In this document: positions 38,267 through 46,644 of the stretch, in pieces
How the letters are laid out: each line of letters opens with the position of its first letter
How positions within the stretch are numbered: position 1 is the first letter of the stretch
Assembly (NCBI RefSeq): GCF_010731635.1
Contig: NZ_AP022583.1
Span: 3,100,001-3,164,000, forward strand
DNA length: 64,000 bases
Source of the DNA: Mycobacterium noviomagense
GTDB lineage: Bacteria; Actinomycetota; Actinomycetes; Mycobacteriales; Mycobacteriaceae
Direction of reading: 5' to 3'
The notes under the pieces: generated by a model
Databases searched by the model: none
Told to the model about the DNA's origin: nothing
The model's input: only the letters and a program-made list of their open reading frames with translations
Program-made: the position numbers and the translations under genes

Positions 38267-39103
38267 TTATTTCAGGCAGCTTCCGGCGTCGACAGGCAGC
38301 GTGACGCCGGTGATGTAGCGCGATTCGTCAGAGGCCAGAAACAGCACGGCGTTGCTGATGTCCTCGGCCTGTACCCACGGGATCGGCAGGATGTGAAAGG
38401 TCTGGCAGACGGGTGCGAGGTCGTCTGGGCCGGGGTTATCCAGGTCGGGTCGAAAGCCGCGGTAGGTGCCCTCATTCAGCAGCAGCGGGGTGGCCGTATG
38501 CGTGGGATGCACCGAGTTGACCCGGATGAAGTGCGGGCCCAACTCGACTGCGAACGTGCGCATCAGGCCGACGACACCGTGTTTGGCGACGTTGTAGTGG
38601 CCCATGTAGGGGTAGGCCTTCAGGCCGGCGACCGAGCTGGTCAGGATCACCGAACCACCCCGGCCACCGGCCAGCAGATGCGGAACACCGGCCTTCACGG
38701 TCTTCCACACACTGCCGAGGTTGACGTCAATCATCTCCTGCCACAACGCTTCGTCGACCTTGTGCAGTTTGTCGCCCATGGTGCCGATGCCGGCGTTGGC
38801 GACGATGATGTCGAACTTGCCGAATTGTTCGACACCACCGTCGACAGCGTGCTTCAGGGCGTCGAAGTCGCGGGCATCGACTTGTGCGGTGACGATGCGC
38901 CGGTCCAGGTTCTTGACCATCTCGGCGGTTTCGGCGAGGTCTTCGGGCGTCGAGCCGGGTGCCGGAGAGCGGTCGAACGCCTGGCAGATGTCGACCGCAA
39001 TGATGTCGGCGCCCTCCTGCGCCAACCGGACTGCGTGACTGCGTCCCTGACCGCGCGCCGCGCCGGTGACGAACGCGACTTTGCCTTCAACGCGGCCCGC
39101 CAT
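38267..39103 (-). CDS. mycofactocin-coupled SDR family oxidoreductase
   Basis: A 278-residue SDR. VTGAARGQGRSHAVRLAQEGADIIAVDIC (core GAARGQGRSHAVRLAQEGAD) carries the characteristic longer insert after the second strand that distinguishes mycofactocin-dependent enzymes, which hold their NAD tightly. NAGIGTMG, SSVAG and YNVAKHG complete the site, and the C-terminus reads DESRYITGVTLPVDAG. I start at the ATG at 39103, after GGGAGGAAAA; the frame is open beyond. A carveol-dehydrogenase-like alcohol oxidation is the usual role. Confidence 0.92.
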   Translation of the reverse strand: MAGRVEGKVAFVTGAARGQGRSHAVRLAQEGADIIAVDICQAFDRSPAPGSTPEDLAETAEMVKNLDRRIVTAQVDARDFDALKHAVDGGVEQFGKFDIIVANAGIGTMGDKLHKVDEALWQEMIDVNLGSVWKTVKAGVPHLLAGGRGGSVILTSSVAGLKAYPYMGHYNVAKHGVVGLMRTFAVELGPHFIRVNSVHPTHTATPLLLNEGTYRGFRPDLDNPGPDDLAPVCQTFHILPIPWVQAEDISNAVLFLASDESRYITGVTLPVDAGSCLK

Positions 39104-39119
39104 TTTTCCTCCCACTTGT

Positions 39120-39135
39120 TTGGGCGATCGCCCAA
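39120..39135. promoter_or_regulatory. 16-bp perfect palindrome, candidate TetR operator
   Basis: TTGGGCGATCGCCCAA is fully self-complementary and lies between the divergent SDR (start 39103) and TetR (start 39152) genes, at the ideal place to control both. Confidence 0.7.
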
Positions 39136-39151
39136 TTACTATGCTGACCAC

Positions 39152-39748
39152 ATGTCTAGCAGCCCAGCGGCCCGTCGGTCAAGAGTTGGCTCCCGCGATT
39201 CGGAGACCCGGCGCGCGCTGATCCGGGCGACGGCCGAGACCATCATCGAAGAGGGCTACGCCGCCGCGACGTCGCGCCGGGTGGCAGCCAAGGCGGGTGT
39301 GCGGCCGGCATTGGTGCACTACTACTTCCCGAGCATGGATGACCTGTTTGTGGCCGTGCTGCGGGCCGGGGCAGAGGCGACGCTGGAGCGTCAGCGCCAG
39401 GCATTGGCCGGCGACAAGCCGCTGCACGAGCTGTGGCGGCTCAACAGCACGCAGGGTGCCCAGTTGATGCTCGAGTTCATGGCTTTGGCCAATCATCGCA
39501 AGGCAATTCGCAGTGAGATCGCCGCGTATGCCGAGCGGTACGGGGGCTTGGAGGCCGCAGCGCTGACCGATGCCATGCGCGCGCATGGTGTCGATATGAC
39601 GGAGTTCCCGCCGGTGGTGATGTCGATGATCCTGACGAGCCTCGCCCGGATCATGCTGCTCGAGCAGAGCCTCGGCATCGAGCGCGGCCATGACGAGGTT
39701 CGCGAGTTCATCGGGCGCTATCTCGACCGCTACGAAGTCTCTTCCTAA
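39152..39748 (+). CDS. TetR family transcriptional regulator
   Basis: A 198-residue regulator. The HTH runs RALIRATAETIIEEGYAAATS, then RRVAAKAGVRPALVHYYFPSMDDLF (core AGVRPALVHYYF). I start at the ATG at 39152 (MSSSPAARRSRVG); the same frame is open for 750 bases upstream but that is antisense to the SDR and not coding. Divergent from the SDR-P450 unit with the palindrome between them, so it most likely represses that unit and itself. Confidence 0.92.
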   Translation: MSSSPAARRSRVGSRDSETRRALIRATAETIIEEGYAAATSRRVAAKAGVRPALVHYYFPSMDDLFVAVLRAGAEATLERQRQALAGDKPLHELWRLNSTQGAQLMLEFMALANHRKAIRSEIAAYAERYGGLEAAALTDAMRAHGVDMTEFPPVVMSMILTSLARIMLLEQSLGIERGHDEVREFIGRYLDRYEVSS

Positions 39749-39764
39749 CCGTCTGACGCCACAC

Positions 39765-40540
39765 CTAACTCATTCCGATCCGAATGTTCTTGACTTGCAA
39801 GAACTCATAAAGCCCCTCCAGGCCGCCGATGCGGCCGAACCCGCTTTGCTTGTAGCCGCCGTACCGTCCCTGCGGTGAAATGTCGCTGAGCTGGTTGATC
39901 CACACCGAGCCGGCTTGCAGTTGGCGTGCGACCCGGTGGGCGCGGCCCAGATCGCGCGTCTGAACGAAGGCGTTCAGGCCGTACACGGTGTCGTTGGCGA
40001 TTCGCACCGCTTCGGTTTCGTCACCGAATCTCATCACCGCGACGGCCGGTCCGAAGGTTTCGGTTTGGGCCAGCGCAGACGGGTTGTCGGCACGACCGAA
40101 CACCGTCGGTTCGATGTAGTAGCCGCCGGCGAGGTCGCCGCCAATCCTCTTGCCGCGGCATACCAACTCTCCAGCTTTGTGGGCGACGGCTTCGTCGATC
40201 GCGGCAAGAATGCGATCGGCGGCGCCCTGGCTGATTACCGGCCCGAACCTGACAGCGGGATCGAACGGGTCACCGACGGTGGCGGATCGGATCACGGCGA
40301 CGAACTTCTCCATGAAGGCGTCGTAGACCGATTCCTGCACGAGCACGCGGCTGGCGCACGCGCAGCTCTGCCCGGACTGAACGAGCGGGCCCTGGAAAGC
40401 TGCCCGCTGCGCCGCAACATCGAGGTCGGCATCGTCAAAACACGATGTTGGCCGATTTGCCGCCAAGCTCGGCAACCACGGGCGTCAAGTTCTCGGCTGC
40501 CGACTGGATCACCTTGCGAGCGGTCGGCCCGCGCCAGTGA
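39765..40540 (-). pseudogene. aldehyde dehydrogenase remnant (5' truncated, frameshifted)
   Basis: The 3' part reads GQSCACASRVLVQESVYDAF (with the catalytic cysteine), TETFGPAVAVMRFGDE and GGYKQSGFGRIGGLEGL, clearly ALDH. Upstream the homology continues in another frame as RKVIQSAAENLTPVVAELGG and KSANIVF; an extra T (AAAA at 40437-40440 on the plus strand) explains that break, and a second break lies near 40527. The N-terminal half with the cofactor fold is gone. The upstream end runs into the broken CMD-like gene, so a deletion joined them. Confidence 0.85.
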
Positions 40541-40816
40541 CGGTCTCGTGTATTTCGGCGATGGTCACATGCCGCTGTTGAGCGCGGCGTACACGTGCTG
40601 GTCCAAGGGCTCCTGGGCGTCGGCAGCTGCGACGCATGGCAGCGTGACAAAACGCCGATCCCGCCGGCTGAGCCCGGGGCGTGACCATATCTCGCCGAAG
40701 ACATAATCGATGAGGCCATTGTCGGTCAGGTCGGCATCGTCGGGCGGCGGAAACGTCATCACCTCAGCGAAGTGGCGTCTGCCGCGCTCCGCGCGTTCTG
40801 TTTCGGCTGTTGTCAT
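40541..40816 (-). pseudogene. carboxymuconolactone decarboxylase-like gene, truncated and frameshifted
   Basis: From the ATG at 40816: MTTAETERAERGRRHFAEVM, then GLIDYVFGEIWSRPGLSRRDRR and FVTLPCVAAADAQEPLDQHV are typical of the CMD/AhpD-like family. After YAALNSG the frame breaks: GGCATGTGACC appears where an intact gene would read GGCGATGTGACC or similar, and a further TIAEIHE is in the next frame. The remaining third of the domain, with the conserved cysteine or histidine region, is missing because the ALDH remnant follows. Confidence 0.75.
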
Positions 40817-40832
40817 GTTTGCCTTTCGGCCG

Positions 40833-41306
40833 CTAGCGGATCGTGACGCCGGCATCGACCTTGAACTGCAGACCGGTCACATACCGCGATTCGTCGGAGA
40901 TCAAAAACAGCACCGCATTGCTGATGTCCATCGGCTCCGCCATGACTGCGGGCAGGGCGTTGAGGAAGATCGGCACCAAATCGGGCCGCTCTTCGGCGAG
41001 TAGCCGATGTATCGACTCGGGCTTCATTCCCGTTGCGACACCGGTCGGGTGGGCCGTGCTGACCCGAACATTTTGCGCGGCAGGCTCATTGGCCAGCGCC
41101 AGGCTCATGCCCACGATGCCGTGCTTGGACGCGGTGTACGGCGTGTGCAGCGGCGTGCCCTTGATGCCTGCCGACGAGCTGATGTTGACGATGCTGCCGC
41201 CGCGCTCGACGAGGTGGGGGAGCACGGCCGCGCAGGTATTCCAGGTGCCCATCAGGTTGACATCTACGACGGTTCGCCACTTACAGGGCCGTTGACACCG
41301 ATCCAT
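40833..41306 (-). pseudogene. mycofactocin-type SDR, N-terminal half deleted
   Basis: What remains is WRTVVDVNLMGTWNTCAAVLPHL, IVNISSSAGIKGTPLHTPYTASKHG and DESRYVTGLQFKVDAG, that is, the second half with the Ser-Tyr-Lys residues but no NAD-binding TGxxxGxG region. Its apparent start lies inside the end of the DoxX-like gene. I infer a deletion of about 110 codons. It shares the DESRYVTG ending with the intact SDR at 38267. Confidence 0.85.
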
Positions 41307-41658
41307 TCGGTGCGGCGGTGGCCAGCGCCACCACGGCGACAGCAGCCGCGGCGGTCAGCACGGCGGGAAGCATGACGAAGACCGTGTCTTGCGCTTTGAT
41401 GTGGTAAGCGACAGCGCCCAACATGAGACCGCACACCGCGGCGCCGATCACGACCGACAGTGCGGGAAACGCGATTGCAGCCAATAAGTCTGCTGTGGCA
41501 GCAATCTCGGCTGCTCCGATCATTCGGTGGAGGCCGACGCTCACGCCGAGATGCTCCGCACTGGCCCGAACAGCATTGAGCTGCAGTAGCTTTGATGCCC
41601 CAGCTACGGCCATCTCCAGCGCCAAGAATGCAGATATGACGGTGAATGCGACGTGCAT
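41281..41658 (-). CDS. DoxX-like membrane protein
   Basis: A 125-residue protein with about four transmembrane helices (FTVISAFLALEMAVAGASKLL, ATADLLAAIAFPALSVVIGAAV, TVFVMLPAVLTAAAAVAVVAL in short parts). The pattern KLLQLNAVRASAEHLGVSVGLHRMIGAAEIA matches DoxX-like families (short core HLGVSVGLHRMIGAAEIA). Function unknown; such proteins are often next to oxidative enzymes. The ATG has GGAGACCC upstream and is 25 bases from the P450 stop. Last intact gene before the decayed section. Confidence 0.8.
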   Translation of the reverse strand: MHVAFTVISAFLALEMAVAGASKLLQLNAVRASAEHLGVSVGLHRMIGAAEIAATADLLAAIAFPALSVVIGAAVCGLMLGAVAYHIKAQDTVFVMLPAVLTAAAAVAVVALATAAPNGSVSTAL

Positions 41659-41683
41659 GGGTCTCCAATCGAAGAGGTGATCG

Positions 41684-42880
41684 CTATGCGGCGATCAGCT
41701 TGAGCGGTAGGCGTTCGTGGCGGTGGATGATGTTGTTGATTGCCCATGTTGGCGGGCCGGTGAGCTCGATGCGGTCCACCCTCTCGATGAGCGCGCCCAG
41801 CATGGCTGTCATCTCCAAGCGCGCCAGGCCTTGACCGGCGCAGGCGTGGGCGCCGTGCCCAAAGGCGAGGTGTCGGCCCGCGTCACGGCGGATATCGAAG
41901 ACGTCAGGATCATCCCACTCGCGTTCGTCGCGGTTGGCTGAGGCGTACATCACGAGGACTCGCGCGCTGGAAGCTATCCGGGCTCCGGCAATTTGGGTCG
42001 GCTGACCCACGCGGCGTGCGAATGCACGCAGCGGTGGGTCGTAGCGGATGACTTCGTTGATGGCGTTGGCCATGAGCGTCGGTTCACCTTTGAGCAGCTG
42101 CCATTGGTCGGGATACCTCGCGAACAAATACAACGCGTTGGAGATGGCGCTCATGGTGGTGTCGATCGATGGGGCAAGGTAGTCGACCATCAGCGGCGGA
42201 CATTCGTCGTGCGAGAGGTTGCCTTCGTCGGCGGCGGCAATCAACTCATGTGCCATGCTGCCCGCGAGAACGCTGCGGTCGCGTACGACGCGGCGGGCGA
42301 AGCGCAGCATTCGTAACGCGCCGGGCATCGCTTTGATCGCTTGCCCGTTGAGCGGCCCGAGGACGTCGAAAGTGGCTCCACCCCAGTCGATAAGGTGACC
42401 GCGTTGATCTCGGGGCCAGCCAATGAGGTCGGGCACCACGGCCAGCGGTAGCGCGGCCGCGAGGTCGTCGACGCCGTCGATCTGGCCCTTGTCGAGCGCG
42501 GCATCGACTACCGCCGCCGCCATGGCGTCAACGCTGCCGCTGATTGCCCGCAGTGCGCGCGGCAGCATCCGGTGCGCGAGGCGCTTTCGTCGCTGATCGT
42601 GTTCGACCCCATCGCTGTTGAGCGTCGTACCGCGGGACAGGCGGTTGCTGATCGGATTCAGCGCGACCCCGGTTCCCGACAGAAAGGTCTTGTCGTCACG
42701 CAGCACGGCCTTGCACTCGGTGTAGCGCGGCAGTGCGTACACCCGCTGATGTGGCAGCCACACCACGGGTCCGATCTGGCGTAACTGCGCGTAGTGCGGG
42801 TATGGATCGGCGATGGCCTGTGGACTATAGATGTCGACGTTATATTCGGGAACTTTGCTGTCGTTCTTGCGAATTAGCAC
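41684..42880 (-). CDS. cytochrome P450
   Basis: A 398-residue P450. The I-helix segment LAPSIDTTMSAISN departs from the usual AGxxT and has APSIDTT instead. The ExxR motif is NEVIRYDPP and the haem loop is FGHGAHACAGQGLARLEM. I start at the GTG at 42880 (VLIRKNDSKVPEYN), which has AAAGGA seven bases upstream and overlaps the end of the flavin hydroxylase gene; a longer in-frame start would fall inside that gene. It is the fourth gene of the dioxygenase operon and may hydroxylate a ring or side chain. Confidence 0.93.
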   Translation of the reverse strand: MLIRKNDSKVPEYNVDIYSPQAIADPYPHYAQLRQIGPVVWLPHQRVYALPRYTECKAVLRDDKTFLSGTGVALNPISNRLSRGTTLNSDGVEHDQRRKRLAHRMLPRALRAISGSVDAMAAAVVDAALDKGQIDGVDDLAAALPLAVVPDLIGWPRDQRGHLIDWGGATFDVLGPLNGQAIKAMPGALRMLRFARRVVRDRSVLAGSMAHELIAAADEGNLSHDECPPLMVDYLAPSIDTTMSAISNALYLFARYPDQWQLLKGEPTLMANAINEVIRYDPPLRAFARRVGQPTQIAGARIASSARVLVMYASANRDEREWDDPDVFDIRRDAGRHLAFGHGAHACAGQGLARLEMTAMLGALIERVDRIELTGPPTWAINNIIHRHERLPLKLIAA

Positions 42881-44451
42881 GAGCCTGTCCTTTCTGCGTT
42901 GACAGCCGGCGTGAACCGCGGCACAGCGTCGCACAGGCTCGACACTCGGCGACCGGCCTCCATCACGGTGCGATCGGGGCGGATCATCGCTGCGGTTGCA
43001 CGCCCGTGCCGCAACCAGCGGCCCAACTCGCTAGCGGCATCCACGGTGAGGGCAACCGCGCCGCGTTGGTGCAGCTGTTCGCGCTGTTGCGCGGTGAACT
43101 GTGCTGTCATGATCACTGCGAAACCGGTGCCCAGCAGGGCATCTAGTCGACTGCCCTCCGGCATCAGGGGGTTGGGGCATAGCGTCCCCGCCAACTGCCG
43201 CGGTCGCCGCCCCTTGACGACGAACGCGGATCTGCGCAGGGCTGGCGTCCGGCTTTTGAGCAACCGCGTCCGCATGCCGGGAATCAGGTGCAGGCGCGGA
43301 ACAACGGTGCGACGGATCGCGTCCCCTGTGCGCCCGCCCGCCGTCATGGCCCAACCCATCCCGAGGGCTAGGCCGATCAACATGCGTGCATGTGGTTTCC
43401 GCTCTTGCTCATAGGTATCCAATACCTTCTCGGGAAAATTTCCCTGGAGTACGCCCGCGAGCTTCCAGGCCAAGTTCATTGCGTCGCGAAGTCCTGCGCC
43501 CATCCCTTGGCCGATGAACGGCGGTGTCAGATGGGCTGCATCGCCGAGAAGAAAAACATTGCGGTCACGCCATCGGTTCGCCAGTTGGGCCCGGAAGGTG
43601 TACTCGGCCACTCGGACAAGCTCGAGCCCATCGTCGGGTACGTGGCCGACCCATGGTGAGATCAGGCGCCGAAGGGCGGCGCAGCTGCGGTAGTCGTCGG
43701 CTGTTTCGCCGGGGAGCAGCCGGAATTCCCACCGGTAGCGGGTCGCTCCGATTCGCATGTACGTTGCGGCACGGACTGGGCTGCATACTTGGTGCACGCC
43801 GTCCCATTGATTGAGGTCCATGTCGGTGGCCACATCGACGACCAGCCAGCGTTGCTCGAACCGCAGATCCTGCATTGCGGCTCCGATCGAGGAACGCACG
43901 ACGCTGTTTGCACCATCGCAGCCCAAAACGTAAGCAGCATCGATGATGTGTCCTTTGCCGGTGGCGCGGTCGGCGTAGGTCACCCGCACCCGCCCGGACT
44001 CGGTCTGACTGATATCGGTGACTTCGGAGTGGCCTCTGATGGCGGCGGCGGGAAAGTTCTTCAGGTTCCTGCGCAGCAGCGCCTCGAAGTCCGGCTGGTC
44101 AAACATGTTGGCTTGCGGGAATCCGTGGATGCTTTCGGTCGGATCACGGTGAAATTGGGCGAGCACTCCAAGGTGGGGATCCAGTAGCCGAAGGCCCATC
44201 GCCGGACGGGATATGGCGGCGAATTCGTCATAGACGCCCAGCCGGGAAAGGATACGACAGACCTCGTCGTCGAGGTGCACAGCGCGGGGTTGCGGATAGA
44301 CGTCATCCCAGCGCTCCAGGACAAGACAATGAATACCGTACTGGGCCAACAACGTTGCGGCGGTGACGCCGGTAGGGCCAGCTCCGACGATGACCACCGG
44401 CACCGATACTTCGGCGTGCTTGTACGCCGGGGAATCCGAGTCTGTGCTCAT
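42874..44451 (-). CDS. FAD-dependent aromatic hydroxylase (MhpA-like)
   Basis: A 525-residue class A flavoprotein monooxygenase. The FAD dinucleotide site is VVIVGAGPTGVTAATLLAQYG, followed by the conserved arginine segment QPRAVHLDDEVCRIL, the DG motif LGCDGANSVVR, and GDAAHLTPPFIGQGMGAGLRDA. This layout is that of 3-(3-hydroxyphenyl)propionate hydroxylase-type enzymes, which ortho-hydroxylate phenols to catechols with NADH. The C-terminus has a thioredoxin-like fold. The ATG overlaps the hydrolase stop (ATGA). It fits as the step before ring cleavage by the VOC dioxygenase. Confidence 0.92.
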   Translation of the reverse strand: MSTDSDSPAYKHAEVSVPVVIVGAGPTGVTAATLLAQYGIHCLVLERWDDVYPQPRAVHLDDEVCRILSRLGVYDEFAAISRPAMGLRLLDPHLGVLAQFHRDPTESIHGFPQANMFDQPDFEALLRRNLKNFPAAAIRGHSEVTDISQTESGRVRVTYADRATGKGHIIDAAYVLGCDGANSVVRSSIGAAMQDLRFEQRWLVVDVATDMDLNQWDGVHQVCSPVRAATYMRIGATRYRWEFRLLPGETADDYRSCAALRRLISPWVGHVPDDGLELVRVAEYTFRAQLANRWRDRNVFLLGDAAHLTPPFIGQGMGAGLRDAMNLAWKLAGVLQGNFPEKVLDTYEQERKPHARMLIGLALGMGWAMTAGGRTGDAIRRTVVPRLHLIPGMRTRLLKSRTPALRRSAFVVKGRRPRQLAGTLCPNPLMPEGSRLDALLGTGFAVIMTAQFTAQQREQLHQRGAVALTVDAASELGRWLRHGRATAAMIRPDRTVMEAGRRVSSLCDAVPRFTPAVNAERTGSC

Positions 44452-45389
44452 TGCACGAATCGCACAATGGTGCGCTGGGCACCGAGGTCGATGGCGCCGT
44501 CGTCAGTGGCGCTGCTTGCTTCGACGACGTCGCCGTCGTGTAAGTACTTGGGATTGTCGGTTTGCCGTTTGAAAAACGTCTTCCATTTCAGCGCGGGCGG
44601 CAGCAGCGAGGCGATGATCTGAAGCGGTTTCGCTGGTGCGCTGAGCGCGGTGCCGACCGGGGTACCGGTCAAAATCAGATCGCCGGCGTCGAGCCGCTGG
44701 AACCGGGTCAATGCTTGCAACGCCTGCAGGGGCGTATAGATCATGTCGCCGTCGACGATCATGTCTTGACGGATTTGTCCGTTGACGCGTAGTCGAAGCC
44801 GCAAGTTGCCGAATCGCTTGAGCTCGTCGGGGTCCAGCAGCACCAGCGCGGGACCGACCGGGGTAAAGGTCGGATAGGACTTGGCTTCGTAGAACTGGGT
44901 TTGCGGAAGCTGGATGTCGCGCGCCGAGACGTCGTTGGTAACCACGAGGCCGACGATGTAGTCGGAGAGGTTGGCAGCGGTGATCGTCGTGCCCACTGGA
45001 ATATCGCGGCCTATCACCAAGCCGATCTCCACTTCGTAGTCGAGAAATTGGACATGGTCCGGCTTCACAATGTCGTCGAATGGCCCGGCGATCGAGCCCG
45101 AGGCTTTGCGAAAGAAGGTCAGGGGAATGGTTTTCGGGTCCATGCCGGCGTCCTTGACATGGGAGACGAAGTTGGTCATCTGGGCGACCACGCGGCACGG
45201 GCTGGTGACGGGGGAAAGCAGCTTTAGGCTTTCGAGGGGCACGGTGTCGCTGCCATGGGCAGCGGCTTCGATGGCGGAGTGCTCAGCGAGCAACTCCCTC
45301 GTCGTGGCAGCGGTGGTGTCGATCTTGGCCGCACCCTTGGCGGTTTGAACCCACCAGCCATCGGCGGTGCGCAGGATCGAAATGGTCAT
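44448..45389 (-). CDS. fumarylacetoacetate hydrolase family protein
   Basis: A 313-residue FAH-fold enzyme. The metal site FLDYEVEIGLVIGRD, VTNDVSARDIQ and GDLILTGTPVG are in order; such enzymes hydrolyse C-C bonds in acylpyruvates or hydrate oxo-dienoates. I start at the ATG at 45389 (MTISILRTADGWW), overlapping the dioxygenase stop as ATGA; the frame upstream is open but is antiframe of the dioxygenase. It suits cleavage of the meta-ring product from the neighbouring dioxygenase. Confidence 0.92.
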   Translation of the reverse strand: MTISILRTADGWWVQTAKGAAKIDTTAATTRELLAEHSAIEAAAHGSDTVPLESLKLLSPVTSPCRVVAQMTNFVSHVKDAGMDPKTIPLTFFRKASGSIAGPFDDIVKPDHVQFLDYEVEIGLVIGRDIPVGTTITAANLSDYIVGLVVTNDVSARDIQLPQTQFYEAKSYPTFTPVGPALVLLDPDELKRFGNLRLRLRVNGQIRQDMIVDGDMIYTPLQALQALTRFQRLDAGDLILTGTPVGTALSAPAKPLQIIASLLPPALKWKTFFKRQTDNPKYLHDGDVVEASSATDDGAIDLGAQRTIVRFVQ

Positions 45390-46516
45390 GAGTGTGCTGC
45401 TTTCATCAGGCCGATCAGGCGGTGGAAATCGAATTCGTTGTTTTCGCGTAGCGCCCCGATAATCGAGCGCGCTTCGTGCGGAAGGAATTTGGGGCTCATG
45501 CCGAGGAAGTCCTTGGTTGCCGCAGGCCCCCATTGGGCCAGCCCGGAGGCGGTGAACGGCGCCCAGCCCGGCTCGACCGTGCAGTCGAACATGTCACCGT
45601 CGCTGAAGTGTTCGACCAGGAAACCGTCGGGGTCGCGCCAGTAGTCGAAAATCTGGCTACCTTGGATATGCCGTCCGACACCCCAGGACCGGTGGTACCC
45701 AAGGTCTTTCAGGTACTCGCCGCCGGCCGCCAGCGCATCGACGTCACAAACCTGATACGCCGAGTGCATATAGCGGTTGGCCGGCCCCAACGCTATCGCC
45801 AAACTGTGATGGTCGGCCGGGGTCATGCCGCGGTCGCAGCGGATGAAGCTCATCGCCGGCCCACGGTCACGCTGACCCGGGAAGTACAGGAAGTCGCTGA
45901 CAATCATTCCAAGGTTGTCGAGATACCAGTTGACGGCCTCGACGTACTTGTTGGTCTGCACCACGACATGACCGAGCCGCTGCACGCGTGCAGGCTCACG
46001 CGGCGGGCGCTGGGTCGCGTTGGTGCGTTGCCGCTCATACCCGAAGTTGAAGGCGTGGGCCCGCTGCCCGGGCAGCGCGTTGAGGTCATGCGTGCCGGCG
46101 ACTACATGGACGGGAATTCCGCTGGGGTCGACGAGGTCCACCGCCACTCCGCCAACGGCGTCGGGCAATCGCCGGGTCGGCGCGCCTGTCGTGTTGGCCA
46201 GCCGCAGCACGTCGGCTTCGTCTTGCGCCTTGAACGCCGCCCCTACGAATCGCGACTGCGCAGCACGGCGAATGATCACGCACGGTGTGCCGGCATCGCT
46301 GCCGCGCAACTGCAGCTCGTCGAGTGTCCGTGAGACCGTGGTGAACCCGAATGCGCGCGCGAACGATTCGGCGCGTTGAAGGTTAGATTTCTCGAACTTG
46401 AGCCATGCCAGGTCGTGGACCTTGATGACAGGGTTGAGCGACCGTCCGGGGTGTTCGCCCCTTCGCGCGCCCTGCTCACTGTGCAGGGCCTTAGGGACGT
46501 CGACATGACGTGTCAT
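45386..46516 (-). CDS. VOC-superfamily extradiol-type dioxygenase
   Basis: A 376-residue two-domain protein. The C-terminal domain keeps the 2-His-1-carboxylate iron site: H183 in RLGHVVVQTN, H251 in RYMHSAYQV and E302 in GFLVEHFSDGD. The N-terminal domain has the same fold without ligands. That is the layout of catechol extradiol dioxygenases. The ATG at 46516 has TAGGAGGAG upstream and is the first gene of the operon. Ring cleavage followed by FAH-family hydrolysis is the likely joint function; the true substrate could be a steroid, terpenoid or simple phenol. Confidence 0.9.
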   Translation of the reverse strand: MTRHVDVPKALHSEQGARRGEHPGRSLNPVIKVHDLAWLKFEKSNLQRAESFARAFGFTTVSRTLDELQLRGSDAGTPCVIIRRAAQSRFVGAAFKAQDEADVLRLANTTGAPTRRLPDAVGGVAVDLVDPSGIPVHVVAGTHDLNALPGQRAHAFNFGYERQRTNATQRPPREPARVQRLGHVVVQTNKYVEAVNWYLDNLGMIVSDFLYFPGQRDRGPAMSFIRCDRGMTPADHHSLAIALGPANRYMHSAYQVCDVDALAAGGEYLKDLGYHRSWGVGRHIQGSQIFDYWRDPDGFLVEHFSDGDMFDCTVEPGWAPFTASGLAQWGPAATKDFLGMSPKFLPHEARSIIGALRENNEFDFHRLIGLMKAAHS

Positions 46517-46532
46517 CTCGGCTCCTCCTAAC

Positions 46533-46600
46533 TGAAGCCATCTTCACTTAAGAATTAGACTTCAGTCAAGAGATTTTGAAGAGAAGTTCAGAAGTGATGT
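46533..46600. promoter_or_regulatory. candidate operator region of the divergent TetR/dioxygenase operon
   Basis: TGAAGCCATCTTCA (46533-46546) is an inverted repeat with 5-bp arms, and further CTTCA and TGAAG half-sites follow (around 46561, 46577 and 46588) before the TetR gene. The clustering of half-sites in 70 bases between the divergent units suggests cooperative regulator binding. Confidence 0.45.
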
Positions 46601-46644
46601 ACCCTGTCGATAGTCGGCGGGAACCGCTGGGGCAGGAGGTCCAC

